Source: Trichaptum fuscoviolaceum
Lineage: Eukaryota; Basidiomycota; Agaricomycetes; Hymenochaetales; Trichaptaceae
Assembly (NCBI GenBank): GCA_910574455.1
Contig: CAJSYZ010000001.1
Location: 4,199,424-4,263,423, forward strand
Direction: 5' to 3'
DNA: 64,000 nt
A model generated the notes under the pieces. It did no database searches. It saw only the letters and a program-made list of their open reading frames with translations, and was not told where the DNA came from. The position numbers and the translations under genes were made by a program. How positions within the stretch are numbered: the first letter of the stretch is position 1; each line of letters opens with the position of its first letter. This document shows, one piece after another, positions 46,383 through 57,318 of this stretch.

Positions 46383-47067
46383 CTAACAAGTTATATTGTA
46401 CCCTATACATTGAGAGTATGCAGATGACAGGGGACCCTGATTCAACAACAGTATTTGTGATATCCCATACACCATGCCTGCAAGTAATAGTACCCGATGA
46501 TAAAAGGCAGTCTGAGTTGACAGACTAATTGATATCACAGAAAGTGCACGACAGTGGACCTTACACGTACAAAGGTACAACGTTGCCCAGAACACATTCA
46601 CATTCCTACGGCCAATGAATGGTACCTGAGACCACGGTAGCACTAGTTCGTCTCCGTCTTCAAATTCGCATGTAATGAAAGAAGGACAATTTGCGAGAAC
46701 ATTGACAATCGTTGTAGATACTGACGTTAGAACATGTGAGGGTCATACACTCTCAAGCACTCTCAGCACTCTTCATATTACAAACTCGTGTCCGTCCTCA
46801 ACACTTACGATGCTCAGTGTTAAATATACGAGAGGAGAAATCATTTACCGAATGAGGGTAAAGAATTAGGCATACCATCAGTACTGTTGACAGACCCGAA
46901 CACAGTAATCCGAAATTTCCCATTCTCCGAGACATTACATCACTGGACGCGACAACAAATACTACTTGTATATAACAGAGACTAATGAGCAAGACATACA
47001 CTACTGCAAGCATTCCCCGGCCTAACAAGTCATGAAATTTTGTGTGACTTGTACGGATCTCAGGCAA
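46383..47067 (-). pseudogene. Possible membrane protein remnant
   Basis: On the minus strand one frame (47067-46798) has two hydrophobic helices (MLAVVYVLLISLCYIQVVFVV and LSTVLMVCLILYP). A second stretch, ending at 46383, has FEDGDELVLPWSQVPFIGRRN followed by further hydrophobic segments. GDELV recalls the orphan exons at 41226 and 47340. The splice structure between the two parts is unclear. Confidence 0.25.
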
Positions 47068-47339
47068 GTAACTCGAACCAAACGCAACTATTGAATTAAA
47101 TGTATTTCAGGATTTTGGTCAACAACCGTCCATCCGTTGTAGAACACGCACCAGACGTTTGTCAATTACTACAGTACGTTCCGCTTCAGGACGGAAATAA
47201 AAAACTCACTGCGTTATCAGACAACATATATGTATTGGAATTCCTCAGGATTCATACAGCGCTTACGAACCGGATATGTAAGCTACTTCGACTGCCGACA
47301 ATAGTGAACATTAATCAAATCGTCACTCAATAGACACAG

Positions 47340-47505
47340 GTTCTCCAATGGCGATGAGCTCATCCTATTCTGCCAATACGTACCATCTCGGATGTGGCTT
47401 GAGTCAGTTGCCGCACACACAGTAGGGGCGGAAACTATCGGGCACATTTTTGCAGAGCATGTTGGCCGCGGAGGTGTCTACGTGCATTTCATGTATACAA
47501 ACTAA
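47340..47505 (+). pseudogene. Orphan exon with SNGDELIL motif
   Basis: After an ACACAG acceptor the frame FSNGDELILFCQYVP runs to VYVHFMYTN and a stop. It resembles the exon at 41226-41388. The upstream frame (47100-47333) does not join to it convincingly. Confidence 0.25.
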
Positions 47506-47591
47506 CGTAGACCAACACACATTCACTTCGACACGTGTGCAAGAACAATTGCCAAGTTGAGGGAGAACTAAATACATACGAAAAAAAAAAA

Positions 47592-47678
47592 ATCATATAA
47601 CCACAGCCGGAATCGAACACCGATCGCCATCAAGAAAGACCCGAGACTCAACACACTAAACCACTATACTATTTTGAT
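47592..47678 (-). ncRNA. tRNA-like Pol III sequence (degenerate tRNA or SINE head)
   Basis: On the minus strand it has an A-box-like TAGTATAGTGG and a B-box-like GTGTTCGATTCC with tRNA-like spacing. A run of 12 T (47581-47592 on the plus strand as A) follows directly, which is a Pol III terminator. Acceptor, anticodon and T stems do not pair properly, so it is not a normal tRNA. Confidence 0.4.
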
Positions 47679-47989
47679 ATACAACAGATAATCATTTCAA
47701 TAATTACAATCTACACATTATTCGTGTCGGGGACCGCTGTCTCTGACGGCGCTATATAATTCGAAATTCCGTTCGCAGTGCCGATTATTCTCATGAAGAG
47801 CAAGATTTCTTGAAGCCTTTAGATACAAACAGACCCGAGTTCAGTGAATGAGCACACTATACTTGACAATTCGGCGAAGTAGGGTCGCGGTCGGATAGTA
47901 TGCATTGGTGGTAGACTCGGATGATGACGTCACTCTCCCTGGTGCCCGGGTCGATCTTTTTCTTCTTCTTTTGACGCTCTCGCATAGTT

Positions 47990-49059
47990 ATGGCGAACAT
48001 CCATCCACAGTCACAACAAGGTTACGCGTCAGGGAAGAGCGGGCTTTATGACAAGTAAGGCGACCATAGTAGCGCGATAGCCCAGTCAATTGAATGTCTA
48101 GGAATGAAGATACCGGCCGACCTATAATAAGGACGTGCTTTCACGGATCCGCGACAAGCTTGGCTTGAAACACGATCTCCACGTCGTTGAGTGAGTCCTA
48201 GATGGCTTTGCTCTAAGAGTAGGCATGGCAGAAGACAAGGGAGACTTACCATGATAACGCTATACATAGAATAGGATGCGGTTCTGGTCTGTTTACACGA
48301 GCAATGCTTGAGCACTGGTCTCCTTTGCTTAAGGCAGTCAAATGTTATGACCCCAACGATGGGATGCTTGAGGTATTTCGGGACGTAGTAAATGACCCAA
48401 GGGTTAGTGTCGCAAAGGGAATGTTTGAGGGTACCGACGCGGATGATGGGTGGGCCGATCTGATCGTGATTGCCACAGTGAGTGTTATAAACATGCGAGA
48501 TAAGAATGTCTCGAACAACTTGCTTTGCCTTCAGGCCTTTCACTGGTGCCTCGATCTTGAGGGAGCAGTGAAGGAGTTCGTTCGAGTTCTTAAACCAAGC
48601 GGCGCCTTATGCTTTCTTTGGAACGGAGGTGATAGGTTAGTACAACGGAACAGTCAAGACTGCAGAGCCCTCCCAACCCTTCTGACTGCTCGGAAAACTA
48701 GAGACGTCGGATGGGTACGAGAGGTCTTCAACTATGGTCAATCAGTATCTACAGGCAACTCCAACCACGACTTTCTTGGGTGGAAAAGGCTGTACGACCT
48801 ACCTACATACAAAGAAAACTTCTTTCCACCAGAAAGCGAAACAGTCAAGTATGTGGAGACAAGTACTCTGGAAGCTCAATTGGAACGGGCCATGACCTCG
48901 AGTTCACTGGCTGCATTAGATGACGACCGGAAACGAGAGGCGAGAGAAAAGTTGAAGGAGATAATCGAGAAAGGCAACGGATTGGTGTGGATCAGCAAAG
49001 GGGAGGGTACATTTGAGGCCCCTTATTCTGTTCCTATTGTTTGCATGAAGAGGAGTTAG
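47990..49059 (+). CDS. Class I SAM-dependent methyltransferase, tandem copy 1 (270 aa)
   Basis: Exons 47990-48054, 48110-48190, 48270-48477, 48535-48635 and 48702-49059; all GT-AG, 813 nt. The N-terminal GYASGKSGLYDKYRPTYN is the YDxYRPxYP-type start typical of this family. Motif I is VVEIGCGSGLF (SAM binding). The acidic strand is KCYDPNDGML, followed by DLIVIAT, AFHWCLD and LKPSGALCF. It most resembles Crg1/trans-aconitate methyltransferase-like cytosolic enzymes acting on small molecules; the substrate is unknown. Exon lengths are identical to those of the copy at 49658. Confidence 0.85.
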
Positions 49060-49657
49060 TGTGAGTCAACTAGCAAGGCATTAGTAATTGAAGGAATGTA
49101 GGATTCTTGAGGGTTTAATAGTATCGATAATGTTGTATCATGCCCCCCCTGTATATTTTGTAGTTTCAAGAGATGGAAGTGCTATTGTAAGAAAGGCGAT
49201 AAATCATGTCGAATAACTTTCAGCTGGGCAGTAAAGGTTTAGAACATCAAACCGTATCCTGGCATAAACTTGGAGAAAAGAGTGATTGACAGGCGGAGCA
49301 TAAAAATCATCTCAGGCGTTCAAGTTCAAGTTCAGGTTGCCGGAGTAAAGCCGGTCACTGGCACGGCACTCGAGTGCGTTCCAATGCTGCGGTCTATGTA
49401 TCCCAGTTCGCAGTGCCGATTATTATCATGAAGCGAAAGAACCTCATGTAGCCTTGACAAATGTAGTCGTTACTAGCCATAGATATTTCAATAAATAAAC
49501 CCACTATACTTAACAGTTCGGTATAGAGGCGGAAATCCACGGCAAGTCCAGAAATAGCCATCACAAACGCCCAATTCCATGGAGTTATAAACTGCACTGG
49601 TAGAGGATCAAAGGCGTCTTGATCATCTTCCTCCTTCACTGTCATTATCGCGTAGTT
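49060..49657. other. Spacer between tandem methyltransferases
   Basis: 3' flank of unit 1 and 5' flank of unit 2; the same type of sequence recurs after 50720. No gene. Confidence 0.5.
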
Positions 49658-50719
49658 ATGGCGAGCGTCCATCCACAGTCACAAGAAGGCTACGCGTCAG
49701 GGAAGAGTGAGCTTTATGACAAGTAAGGCGATCATCTTAGCGAGAGTCCAGTCAACTGAATGTCTGAAAATGAAGATATCGGCCTCCCTATAACAAGGAG
49801 GTACTTTCACGGATCCGCGACAAGCTTGGCTTGAAAGACAACGTCCAAGTTGTTGAGTGAGTTCTGGATAATTTTGTCATCAGACGCGACGGAATACAAG
49901 AGAGACTTACCCCCAATGTAACGCGGGAATAGAATAGGATGCGGTTCTGGATTATTTACACGAGCAATGCTTGAGTACTGGTCTCCTTTGCTCAAGGCAG
50001 TTAAATGTTACGATCCCAATGATGGAATGCTTGAAGTCTTTCGGGGTGTAGTAGATGACCCAAGGGTTAGTGTTTCAAAGGGAATGTTTGAGGGTACCGA
50101 CGCGGATGATGGGTGGGCCGATCTGATTGTAGTTGCCACAGTAAGTGGTATAGATGCTCGTGAGAAGAATGTCTCGAACAACTTACACTACCTTCAGGCC
50201 TTCCACTGGTGCCTTGACCTTGAGGGAGCAGTGAAGGAGTTCGTTCGAATCCTTAAACCACGCGGCGCCGTATGCTTTCTTTGGAATGGAGGTGATAGGT
50301 TAGTGCAAGAGCAGTCAAGAATGCAGAGCCCTCCTAACCTCCTGAATACTCGGAAAACTAGGGATGTGGGGTGGGTAAGAGATGTCTTCAACTATGGAAT
50401 ATCAGTGCCGACAGACAAGCCCAAGCACGACTTCCTTGAGTGGCAAAAGCTGTACGACCTACCAACATATAAGGAAAACTTTTTTCCTCCAGAAGGCGAA
50501 GCAGTCAAGTATGTGGAGACAAGTACTATGGGGGATGAAGTAGAGCGGGCCATGACCTGGAGTGCACTGGCTGCATTGGATGATGATGGGAAACGAGAGG
50601 CAAGAGAAAAGTTGAAGGAGATAATCGAGAGAGGCGACGGGTTGGTGTGGGTCAACGAAGGGGAGGGCACATTCGAGGCCCCTTATTCTGTTCCTATAAT
50701 ATTCATGAAGAGGAGGTAG
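49658..50719 (+). CDS. Class I SAM-dependent methyltransferase, tandem copy 2 (270 aa)
   Basis: Exons 49658-49722, 49776-49856, 49933-50140, 50198-50298 and 50362-50719, each the same length as in copy 1, giving 813 nt and a closed frame. Same motifs (KYRPPYNKEVL, VVEIGCGSGLF, KCYDPNDGML, AFHWCLD). Both copies look intact, so the duplication is recent and both may be expressed. The intron before exon 5 can also be read through in frame, so retained-intron isoforms are possible. Confidence 0.85.
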
Positions 50720-51138
50720 TACGAGTGACCTATCACGTAGCATGGAAGCTGAAGGATAGTAGGATTCTTGAGGGTTTAATAGTATCGATAATGTTGTACC
50801 ATGCCCCCCTGTATATTTTGTAGTTTCAAGAGAGGGGAGTGCTATTGTAAGAAAGGCGATAAATCATGTCGAATATATTTCAACTGAGCAGTAAAGGTAT
50901 GTAGCTTCGCACCGTAAGCTGGTATTAACTTGGAGAAAAGATAAGCCAAGCCGATCAAAAAATTCATCTCAAGACGGTCAAGTTCAAGTTGAGGTTAAGG
51001 AAGCAAGTTGCCGGCCCGGGACTCAGGCTGCCACTGGCAGTGTTAGTGAGTTCAAGTTGAAAGCCGGTCACTGGCACGGTACCCAGGTGCTGCGGTCTAT
51101 CGCGCTTCAACAATCCACTGCTTCGACACAAACATCAA
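50720..51138. other. 3' flank of the duplicated unit and promoter of the LCB kinase
   Basis: No gene. It contains TTCAAGTT and CCACTGGCA-type repeats (50985-51080). Confidence 0.4.
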
Positions 51139-53496
51139 ATGGAAAGAGCAGAAAGCAGCCAAAACCTGCTGCACAAAGATATTCGCGTCTCAATAAAAGG
51201 CAGAGACGCGGTCTTGTCCTTAACCTCCAAGGGCGAAGTCGAAGGGCGTTTTTCGTCCAGTCCGTGTTTCCCCCGTCTTGCACTTTTCAACTTTTGCTGA
51301 AAATCATTAATGTTCAGAATCACAGGCTCTCCCGCCTACACCTTCCTACGATGTGCTATGGTCAGAGCTGGATGGAAACGCGTTGGAACTGTCGTACCTT
51401 GACCGTCGAAATAAGGGGAAGTCGCGGCTAATGCATGTAAACGCGCATGTTGAGGAGGCGGACAAGGCAGCTGCGCAAGAGTGGTGTCAGGCCTTAATGG
51501 CTGTGGCGTATACCGGTGTGCAAAGCTGTTACGAGTATTTATCCAAAGATATGCTAAATTGTGGTTCGCTATAGACGTGAAGCCGAGAAGACGGCTAAGG
51601 ATTCTTGTAAATCCTCGTGGAGGTCCGGTAAGGGCTCCGAATCCTCTGACTCAAGAGAGTTTGCAAGCTCACGGGTTAGGTACAAGGGGAAAGCTCGTGA
51701 AGTCTATGCAAAAGTAGTCGAGCCCATCTTCCGGAGTGCCCGTTGCATCTGCGAAACAACTTGTATGTATGTATTACTTTCCATGCCTTCCGTCTCTAAC
51801 AAATGCGCGCTAGTTACAGAGCGCTCAAAACACGCGTCAGATATTGCCAAAGCCTTACCTCTCGAAGACCCATATGATGCACTAGTTTTGCTTTCAGGCG
51901 ATGGCCTAATCCATGAGGTCTTCAACGGGTTCGCTGAGCACGAAGACCCGCTGAAAGCGTTTGCTACCCCTATTGTGCCCGTACCGACTGGCTCTGGCAA
52001 TGGGACCTCGCTAAATTTACTGGGTTTGGAGGTACGAAACTTGAATTGATAGTCGAGGAAATTGTATTGATGAACTTTAAAAGGAAGGTTTTGACGTCGG
52101 CGTTGCTACTCTAAATGCTATTAAAGGTATGTGCATAAGTTTCTCGCATTGTGTGAATGCACTGGATCCAAGACTAATGTGCCTTCAGGGAAACCAATGA
52201 AGCAGGACATATGCTCACTGACTATCGGAGAAAAGCGCATTTTTACATTCATGACCCAGGCTCTTGGACTAATGGCTGATTTGGACCTTGGTGCGTCTTC
52301 TAGCTTGGTCTCTCGTTGGGAGGCATCACATCGCCAGACAATTCATATTGTAAATTTTAGGCACGGAACATCTACGATGGATGGGTGACCTTCGCTTTGT
52401 CGTCGGCTTTCTTCAGGGCGGTAAGTCTTTGCCTTTCGCATTACAAACCCGCAGTCATGGCTCGTGGAAGAAGCGTCTGATCTATTGCATGATAGTAATA
52501 AAGATGAAGCCATGTCCCGTGTCGATCGCCTTCAAACCAGCAGAAATAGACAAAGACAAGATGCTCGAGGACTTTTACGCGCGGCACAGAACATACGAGC
52601 TGAAGCACGCCCACCTGCAACACCCCAACCCCTCTTCTTCCGCCAATGTTGTGAATGGTACAACGAACGAAACAAGCCAGATCCAAGCTGGGGAAGCAGA
52701 GCATCAGCATGAGATAGGCGAAGACTCGCTCCCCGTGTTGAAACACACACAGGAAGAGGGGAACGAGGACGAGGGTTGGGTGACGTTCGACAAGCCACTT
52801 ATTTACCTTTAGTGAGTTATGCATTCTGAGAGTCCAGACAGATCAAGACAATTGACGATCGATTTCAGTGCGGGAAAGTCGCCCTATGTTGGTCGGTGAG
52901 TCCCTCGACGTTTACAAGTTATGGATTAACTCTGACGTTCTACGCAGTGACTTGATGCAATTTCCGGTTGCGCATGCCTCTGACGGTCTGATCGACATCG
53001 TTGCAAAAGAGCTAGTGAGTACTATCTCAACCAGTCTTACATGTAGACTGACCGGCTCTGCAGACAACGAGAGGCGATCTCCTAAAAAGCATGGATGGTG
53101 CAGACAAAGGGGCGACCTTTTGGAATCCTACAGTACGTTTTCCGCCCTCTCAGATATCAATCACATTACTCATGATATAATGAACAGCAACACTACTTCA
53201 AAGCGCATGCCTATCGAGTTACTCCACGGGCTGCACGTGGGCTTCTTTCCGTTGATGGCGAGTCTTATCCCTTACAGACCTTCACCGTCGAGTGCCACCG
53301 TGCGCTCGGTACGTTCCTCAGTCCATATGGACGCTACGCTGTCGACTTCAACGTGCCGAGGCCCGGTACGTCAAAGCAGGCGAAGAAAGCGCAGCGGGAG
53401 CGAAGGGAGGAGTTGACAAGGGTCCAGCTGGAGATAGATGAAGGGGGGAAGAAGAAAGGAGGCTGGAAGGGCTGGTTTACTTCTTGTTTCTCGTAG
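51139..53496 (+). CDS. LCB4/LCB5-like: Sphingoid long-chain-base kinase (sphingosine kinase)
   Basis: Many-exon gene. The first exon probably starts at 51139 (MERAESSQNLLHKD); its donor was not fixed. Diagnostic segments in order: VLWSELDGNALELS; RRLRILVNPRGGP (ATP-binding strand); YDALVLLSGDGLIHEVFNG and PVPTGSGNG (diacylglycerol-kinase catalytic domain with the GDG motif); GKPMKQDICSL; MTQALGLMADLDLG; HLRWMGDLRFVVGFLQG; and a C-terminal lobe with AHASDGLIDIV, HYFKAHAYRVTP and DGESYP. It ends basic and cysteine-containing (WKGWFTSCFS). The family phosphorylates sphingoid bases at membranes. Structure appears intact. Confidence 0.85.
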
Positions 53497-53696
53497 ATGA
53501 ATGCCCTTCCGCCGAGAAATAGATTTCTGGATCATATTTTATCAGTTCTTATTTGTCGGTAGTTTGTTATCATGTTTTGAGTTGCTGTTCGAGTTTTGAA
53601 GGGAATAATGCAATTGTTGGTCAACATGTACTCAATGCAGTCTAGTAGTGGGAATAAGTATAGTGAATGTCTGACAGAATACTTCGGTGGCAAGAT

Positions 53697-54801
53697 TTAG
53701 TGAGTGTGAGCAGGTTTGGCCTTCTTCTCTTTTACAGGCGCGCCGACGCCTGCAAGTAACCAAGATCCAAGAAGGATGCCTAGTAAAGCGTATGCCCCAG
53801 TCTTTTCGTCAGACTCCAAGGGTCTTGAGTATGTCTTCTCATAAGCCGAGTACTGCTCTTGGGCTGGCGCGTCCGCCTTGGCAGCAAATACCTCCGGCGG
53901 GATGCCCAGGTCATCGACGATATCTCCGAATATTCCAGTGGGCTTTTTAATTGCTGATGAAGAACTCGAGGCCGAGGGAAGCTCGGTGGGCAGGAAGTTG
54001 CTGTCGTTCGTTTCTGTGAGGTTATACGTCGGTCCAACGGCATGCGTTGCAGCCCCCGCAGTGATGACAATCTTGGGTGTTTCAGGAACTGTAGGTTGCA
54101 AAGCACGCTCCTCCGCCTTGACTTTCGATGAGTCCCAAAAGTCCGGCAAGAAGGGCTAGAAGTTAACCCGAGCAGATAAAGCGGGCAGAGAAACGTAGTT
54201 ACGATTAGATATAAAGTGCGGGGGAATTGAAAGAGAAGGATATGCAATTAGAACACGAATGGACATGGCACTTTGAATTAGAAGCTTACAATCTGGACAG
54301 GTGTCTCTGGCGCAGGTTCTGATAGGTCTGGGAGCTTCACGTCGAATGAAGATGTAGACTGTGTGGATGATGGTACTGTAGCGCGAGCTGGTGCAGAGGT
54401 GGACAGATCCCGGGACTGTGGTTGGGTCTGCTTGGGAGCGACAGACTCCGGTGCAACGGCGTCCAGTGCATTCTTCTCCTCCTTTTGCTGGATGCGCGTA
54501 ATGAGCGTAGCCTTAGAGCCAGATCTGCATATGTATCCACGCATCCGCATAAAGGACAGGCGCACAGAAGCCACAAGTTTTAGTGAAAAAAAAGGCTGTC
54601 AGAAAGCCAGCGTCTGGCGCCGAAGCCAGGAAAAAGTTTGCAAACTTACATTGGCAAGCCTTTCGAGCGCGCTAATTCCCTTAGTTCTGCAAGTGACTTG
54701 TTCTCATATGTCTTTGAGAGCAGAACGGTGGACACAAAGTTGCGCGTCGACTTTGTGCTGGAAAGCGAGCGCAGTTGAGAGCGCGCCAGGGTGCGCAACA
54801 T
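53697..54801 (-). CDS. AIM34-like: AIM34-like mitochondrial SAP-domain membrane protein (281 aa)
   Basis: Exons 54801-54650, 54524-54290 and 54155-53697; all GT-AG, 846 nt. The N-terminus MLRTLARSQLRSLSSTKSTR is a classic mitochondrial presequence. A SAP motif follows (KTYENKSLAELRELARSKGL, SGSKATLITRIQ), interrupted by intron 1. After a Ser/Thr/Pro-rich stretch there is one membrane helix near the C-terminus (YALLGILLGSWLLAGVG). This order matches yeast Aim34, a mitochondrial protein of unknown biochemical role. An upstream in-frame Met at 54900 exists, but the presequence favours 54801. Confidence 0.8.
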
Positions 54802-55549
54802 GTTGGGCGGAGGTTGAGTACGGGTGAAAGAACCGAGATTAGGCGCCGTTGACGTCGACCGAAGACGCATGCAAAACTTGAAAGCACGTGACACTGGCAT
54901 ACCACTACTACTAGTAGTAGCGCTGACTTCCTTATTTGGAAGTCGATTTATGTTTAAGTTATGGCTCGCTCGGAGCTTCCGAGCGCAGTGTCTGGTGAAC
55001 TAAAATCAATGAGCACTGGCTGCACCGCCTAACGGCCGTTGTACACGTCGAGAAAGCATATAAAGCGAGGGCAGAGGGCAGCGCCGGAGTCTAGAAAGTT
55101 CACGCATTTATCAGGACCATCGGGTGCAGAACATGAGGCGTTGCTTGTTTTAGAGGCAGACTCCAAGCCTCGCTGTTCACGCATTTTTCAGGCTTTGTTG
55201 ATTGATCTCAATCTGCCAAATATTAATCTTCAATCGTTCGTGGCCATCGCAATAATATTCATTATCGGCTCGGACACGCACACGCACACGTTAACACCGC
55301 GACCGGTCTCTGCCACCTGGGCTCGGGGCTCAGCCTGATTCTGAGGCAGATCGAGTTGCACTTCCCGCACACCACAGGCCATGCTCCTCTCTCCTGCGTA
55401 CGAGTCACCCTTTCGCTCTTTCTTCCCGCCTGTCTCCATCTGAACGCATTTCGCACTCAAACAGGTCCCAAGACTCCTCGCTCCCCCAAGGCTTCTGGTC
55501 GAAGATCACAAAGAAGGGCGGCAGCGACAAGGCCGCGCAGCAAGCTCAG
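54802..55549. other. Shared 5' region of divergent genes
   Basis: Promoter region between the AIM34-like gene and the next. The frame FWSKITKKGGSDKAAQQAQ just before 55550 probably belongs to the next gene's first coding exon. A CA-rich stretch (CACACGCACACG) lies near 55275. Confidence 0.45.
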
Positions 55550-57318
55550 ATGGCGTTGTCAAGGCAGAGGCTCGTCACCCTCGTACATGGCGAGATGGAG
55601 ACTGTCCGGATGGTGAGCTCGTCTTTGCTCTTGTGTGCTGCATCTTGGCTCATCTCCGTCGCCAGCTGCCCAACACCTTCGCTGTATGTTCGGTCTCGCG
55701 CCAATCTTCGGATCTTTCATTTGTTGAATCACAGGTCTCTAGGATCTCGAAGCCCTCGCTCGCGACTGGGTAAAACCACCCCCAGATGCTGCTTTCTCTC
55801 TCCGTATCCCCGTTGAATATGCTTCCTTCCAAGCGGCGGTAAGTCCGGCACCATCTCGAAGATATGTAGAGAGTTCATTAATTCCTGGACTTTAGCGATT
55901 CGTTAATGGGCCATACATTTGGGTATGAACGCTTTCAATCATCCACCTGAACCTAAGTTAACGACTCTCCAGCTAACATCCGAAGACTCCTACCAAATAG
56001 CCATCCTCGGTGTCCAAGGCTCGCGAGTTGAAATCTACAGCGATGCGCCACCACCGCCAGACGAACCTCCGTGAGTGTCATATTCAGAAGCGAATTGTGT
56101 TGTTAGTCTGACTGTTCTCAATGGTGCAGTCCGCCACCGTAAGTTGACCCTCGTCTGCACGCTGTTGCACGTGTTGATCTTATTTATAGGCCTCCGCCTA
56201 TCTTGGAGATGGACGGTATATTCAACTTGGAGCTTGAGAAAAACAGAATGGTTGCACTAGACGTGACACTGACCTCCGACGAATTGGACATGTCACGAAT
56301 GGAAGACGGTACAACTGTCGCGGGAGCCTTTTGGGGAAAACTTGATATTGTACACGATGGTGACACACATAAAATGGAATTCAGCGGAACACGACTTCAG
56401 GACCAATCATATAATCCGGACCTGTTGGTAGACCAGCGTGTCATCAGCAAACTAACCGTCGCAGCAAAACCCGCAACCGCAAAATGTTTCTTAAGCATTT
56501 TTGCGCCGCAACGGGACTCGCAACGGGACTCGGAATACTGTGAAGTCAATGTCTCCTTCTCTCCTGCGTGGAAAATCGGTGTCACTTGGCCACCAGCAGA
56601 AAATCAAACAGAAGACAGGTTCAAATATTTCCTTCGAGTTCATCCCGGAGGTGCACTGGAGCACTTTGAGACTGAAACTGTCGTCACCTCAATCTACTAT
56701 GAAGCTATGTATGTTTCCCCCATTATATCCTCACTACAAGCGTTTTCTAACACGACTCCATAGGCCAGATCCTTTGATGTTTGATCCCCAATCCCTAGTG
56801 GCACCATACAATAGTTTTGCCATGACGTTCCGTGAATTCGTTCCTCATATCACGAAGGTTCTGGAATCATTAGGGCTCACTCTGCAAACACGCACTAACT
56901 TCATCAAGTGCGTATCTGTGTCTATTACCGGTCTAATCCCGTTTCTATGTGCAGCATGCTGATGGTCTTCCTTCTTCCCTCTTCTCGCTGTCTCCGCTTT
57001 CTCCGTCATTCTGTGGAACAAAAAATTAGCCACAACCTTGCTGCATTCGCATCACACAAGAACATCGCGTACCGCTTTATGTCGCCCGGCCGTCTCGCGC
57101 GTGCGATTGATATCTCGGTCACGCACGACCCGTGTATCTGGACGCGCATCTTCCTCATGTTCCGCGGTCTCTCGGATGATGACATGGGCGACTTTGCCAG
57201 CGCGGGCGAGAAAGAGGCCAATATGCAAAATTGGCGTGAGGTCGTGGGCTATTCCGAAGCCTCTAAGGACCATGAACAATTTCGCGTCCTCGAGGTTTCG
57301 ATACTTGAGTGTACATGA
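55550..57318 (+). CDS. Conserved basidiomycete protein of unknown function, with micro-exons
   Basis: Exons from 55550 (or slightly upstream)-55612, 55743-55838, 55896-55922 (27 nt), 55973-56070, 56131-56139 (9 nt), 56190-56708, 56764-56907 and 57030-57318; phases agree throughout, at least 414 aa. Features: FWSKITKKGG at the start, a proline run made by the micro-exon, a beta-rich middle (SYQIAILGVQGSRVEIY, VAGAFWGKLDIVHDG, ITWPP-like region), and a well-conserved C-terminal part (SFAMTFREFVPHITKVLESLGL, HKNIAYRFMSPGRLARAIDI, EANMQNWREVVGYSE, FRVLEVSILECT). I recall this C-terminal block from many Agaricomycete proteins, but no function is known to me. Confidence 0.65.

Larger units (their letters stand above)
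47770..51110 (+). repeat. Tandem duplication of a ~1.65-kb unit carrying a methyltransferase gene
   Basis: Unit 1 runs from about 47770 to 49400 and unit 2 from about 49403 to 51110. Both begin with GTTCGCAGTGCCGATTAT and end with a TTCAAGTT-rich stretch and GCCGGTCACTGGCACGG..GCTGCGGTCTAT. Each contains one complete methyltransferase gene with the same five-exon structure. Confidence 0.85.

Noticed and set aside
46643..46798. DUF6533-type seven-helix protein on the minus strand
   Set aside because: The DEL..W segment lies after, not before, the hydrophobic helices, unlike DUF6533 proteins; kept only as an uncertain membrane remnant.
34131..47000. KDZ transposase expected beside a TET/JBP gene
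   Set aside because: No DDE-type KDZ transposase motif could be recognised in any frame of the region.
1..47900. Whole island as a single giant transposon with cargo
   Set aside because: No matching outer termini, TSD or single captain enzyme could be found; it is better explained as nested separate elements and genes.
52441..52824. Minus-strand frames of 88-127 codons within the LCB kinase
   Set aside because: Antisense shadows of kinase exons; no independent motif.
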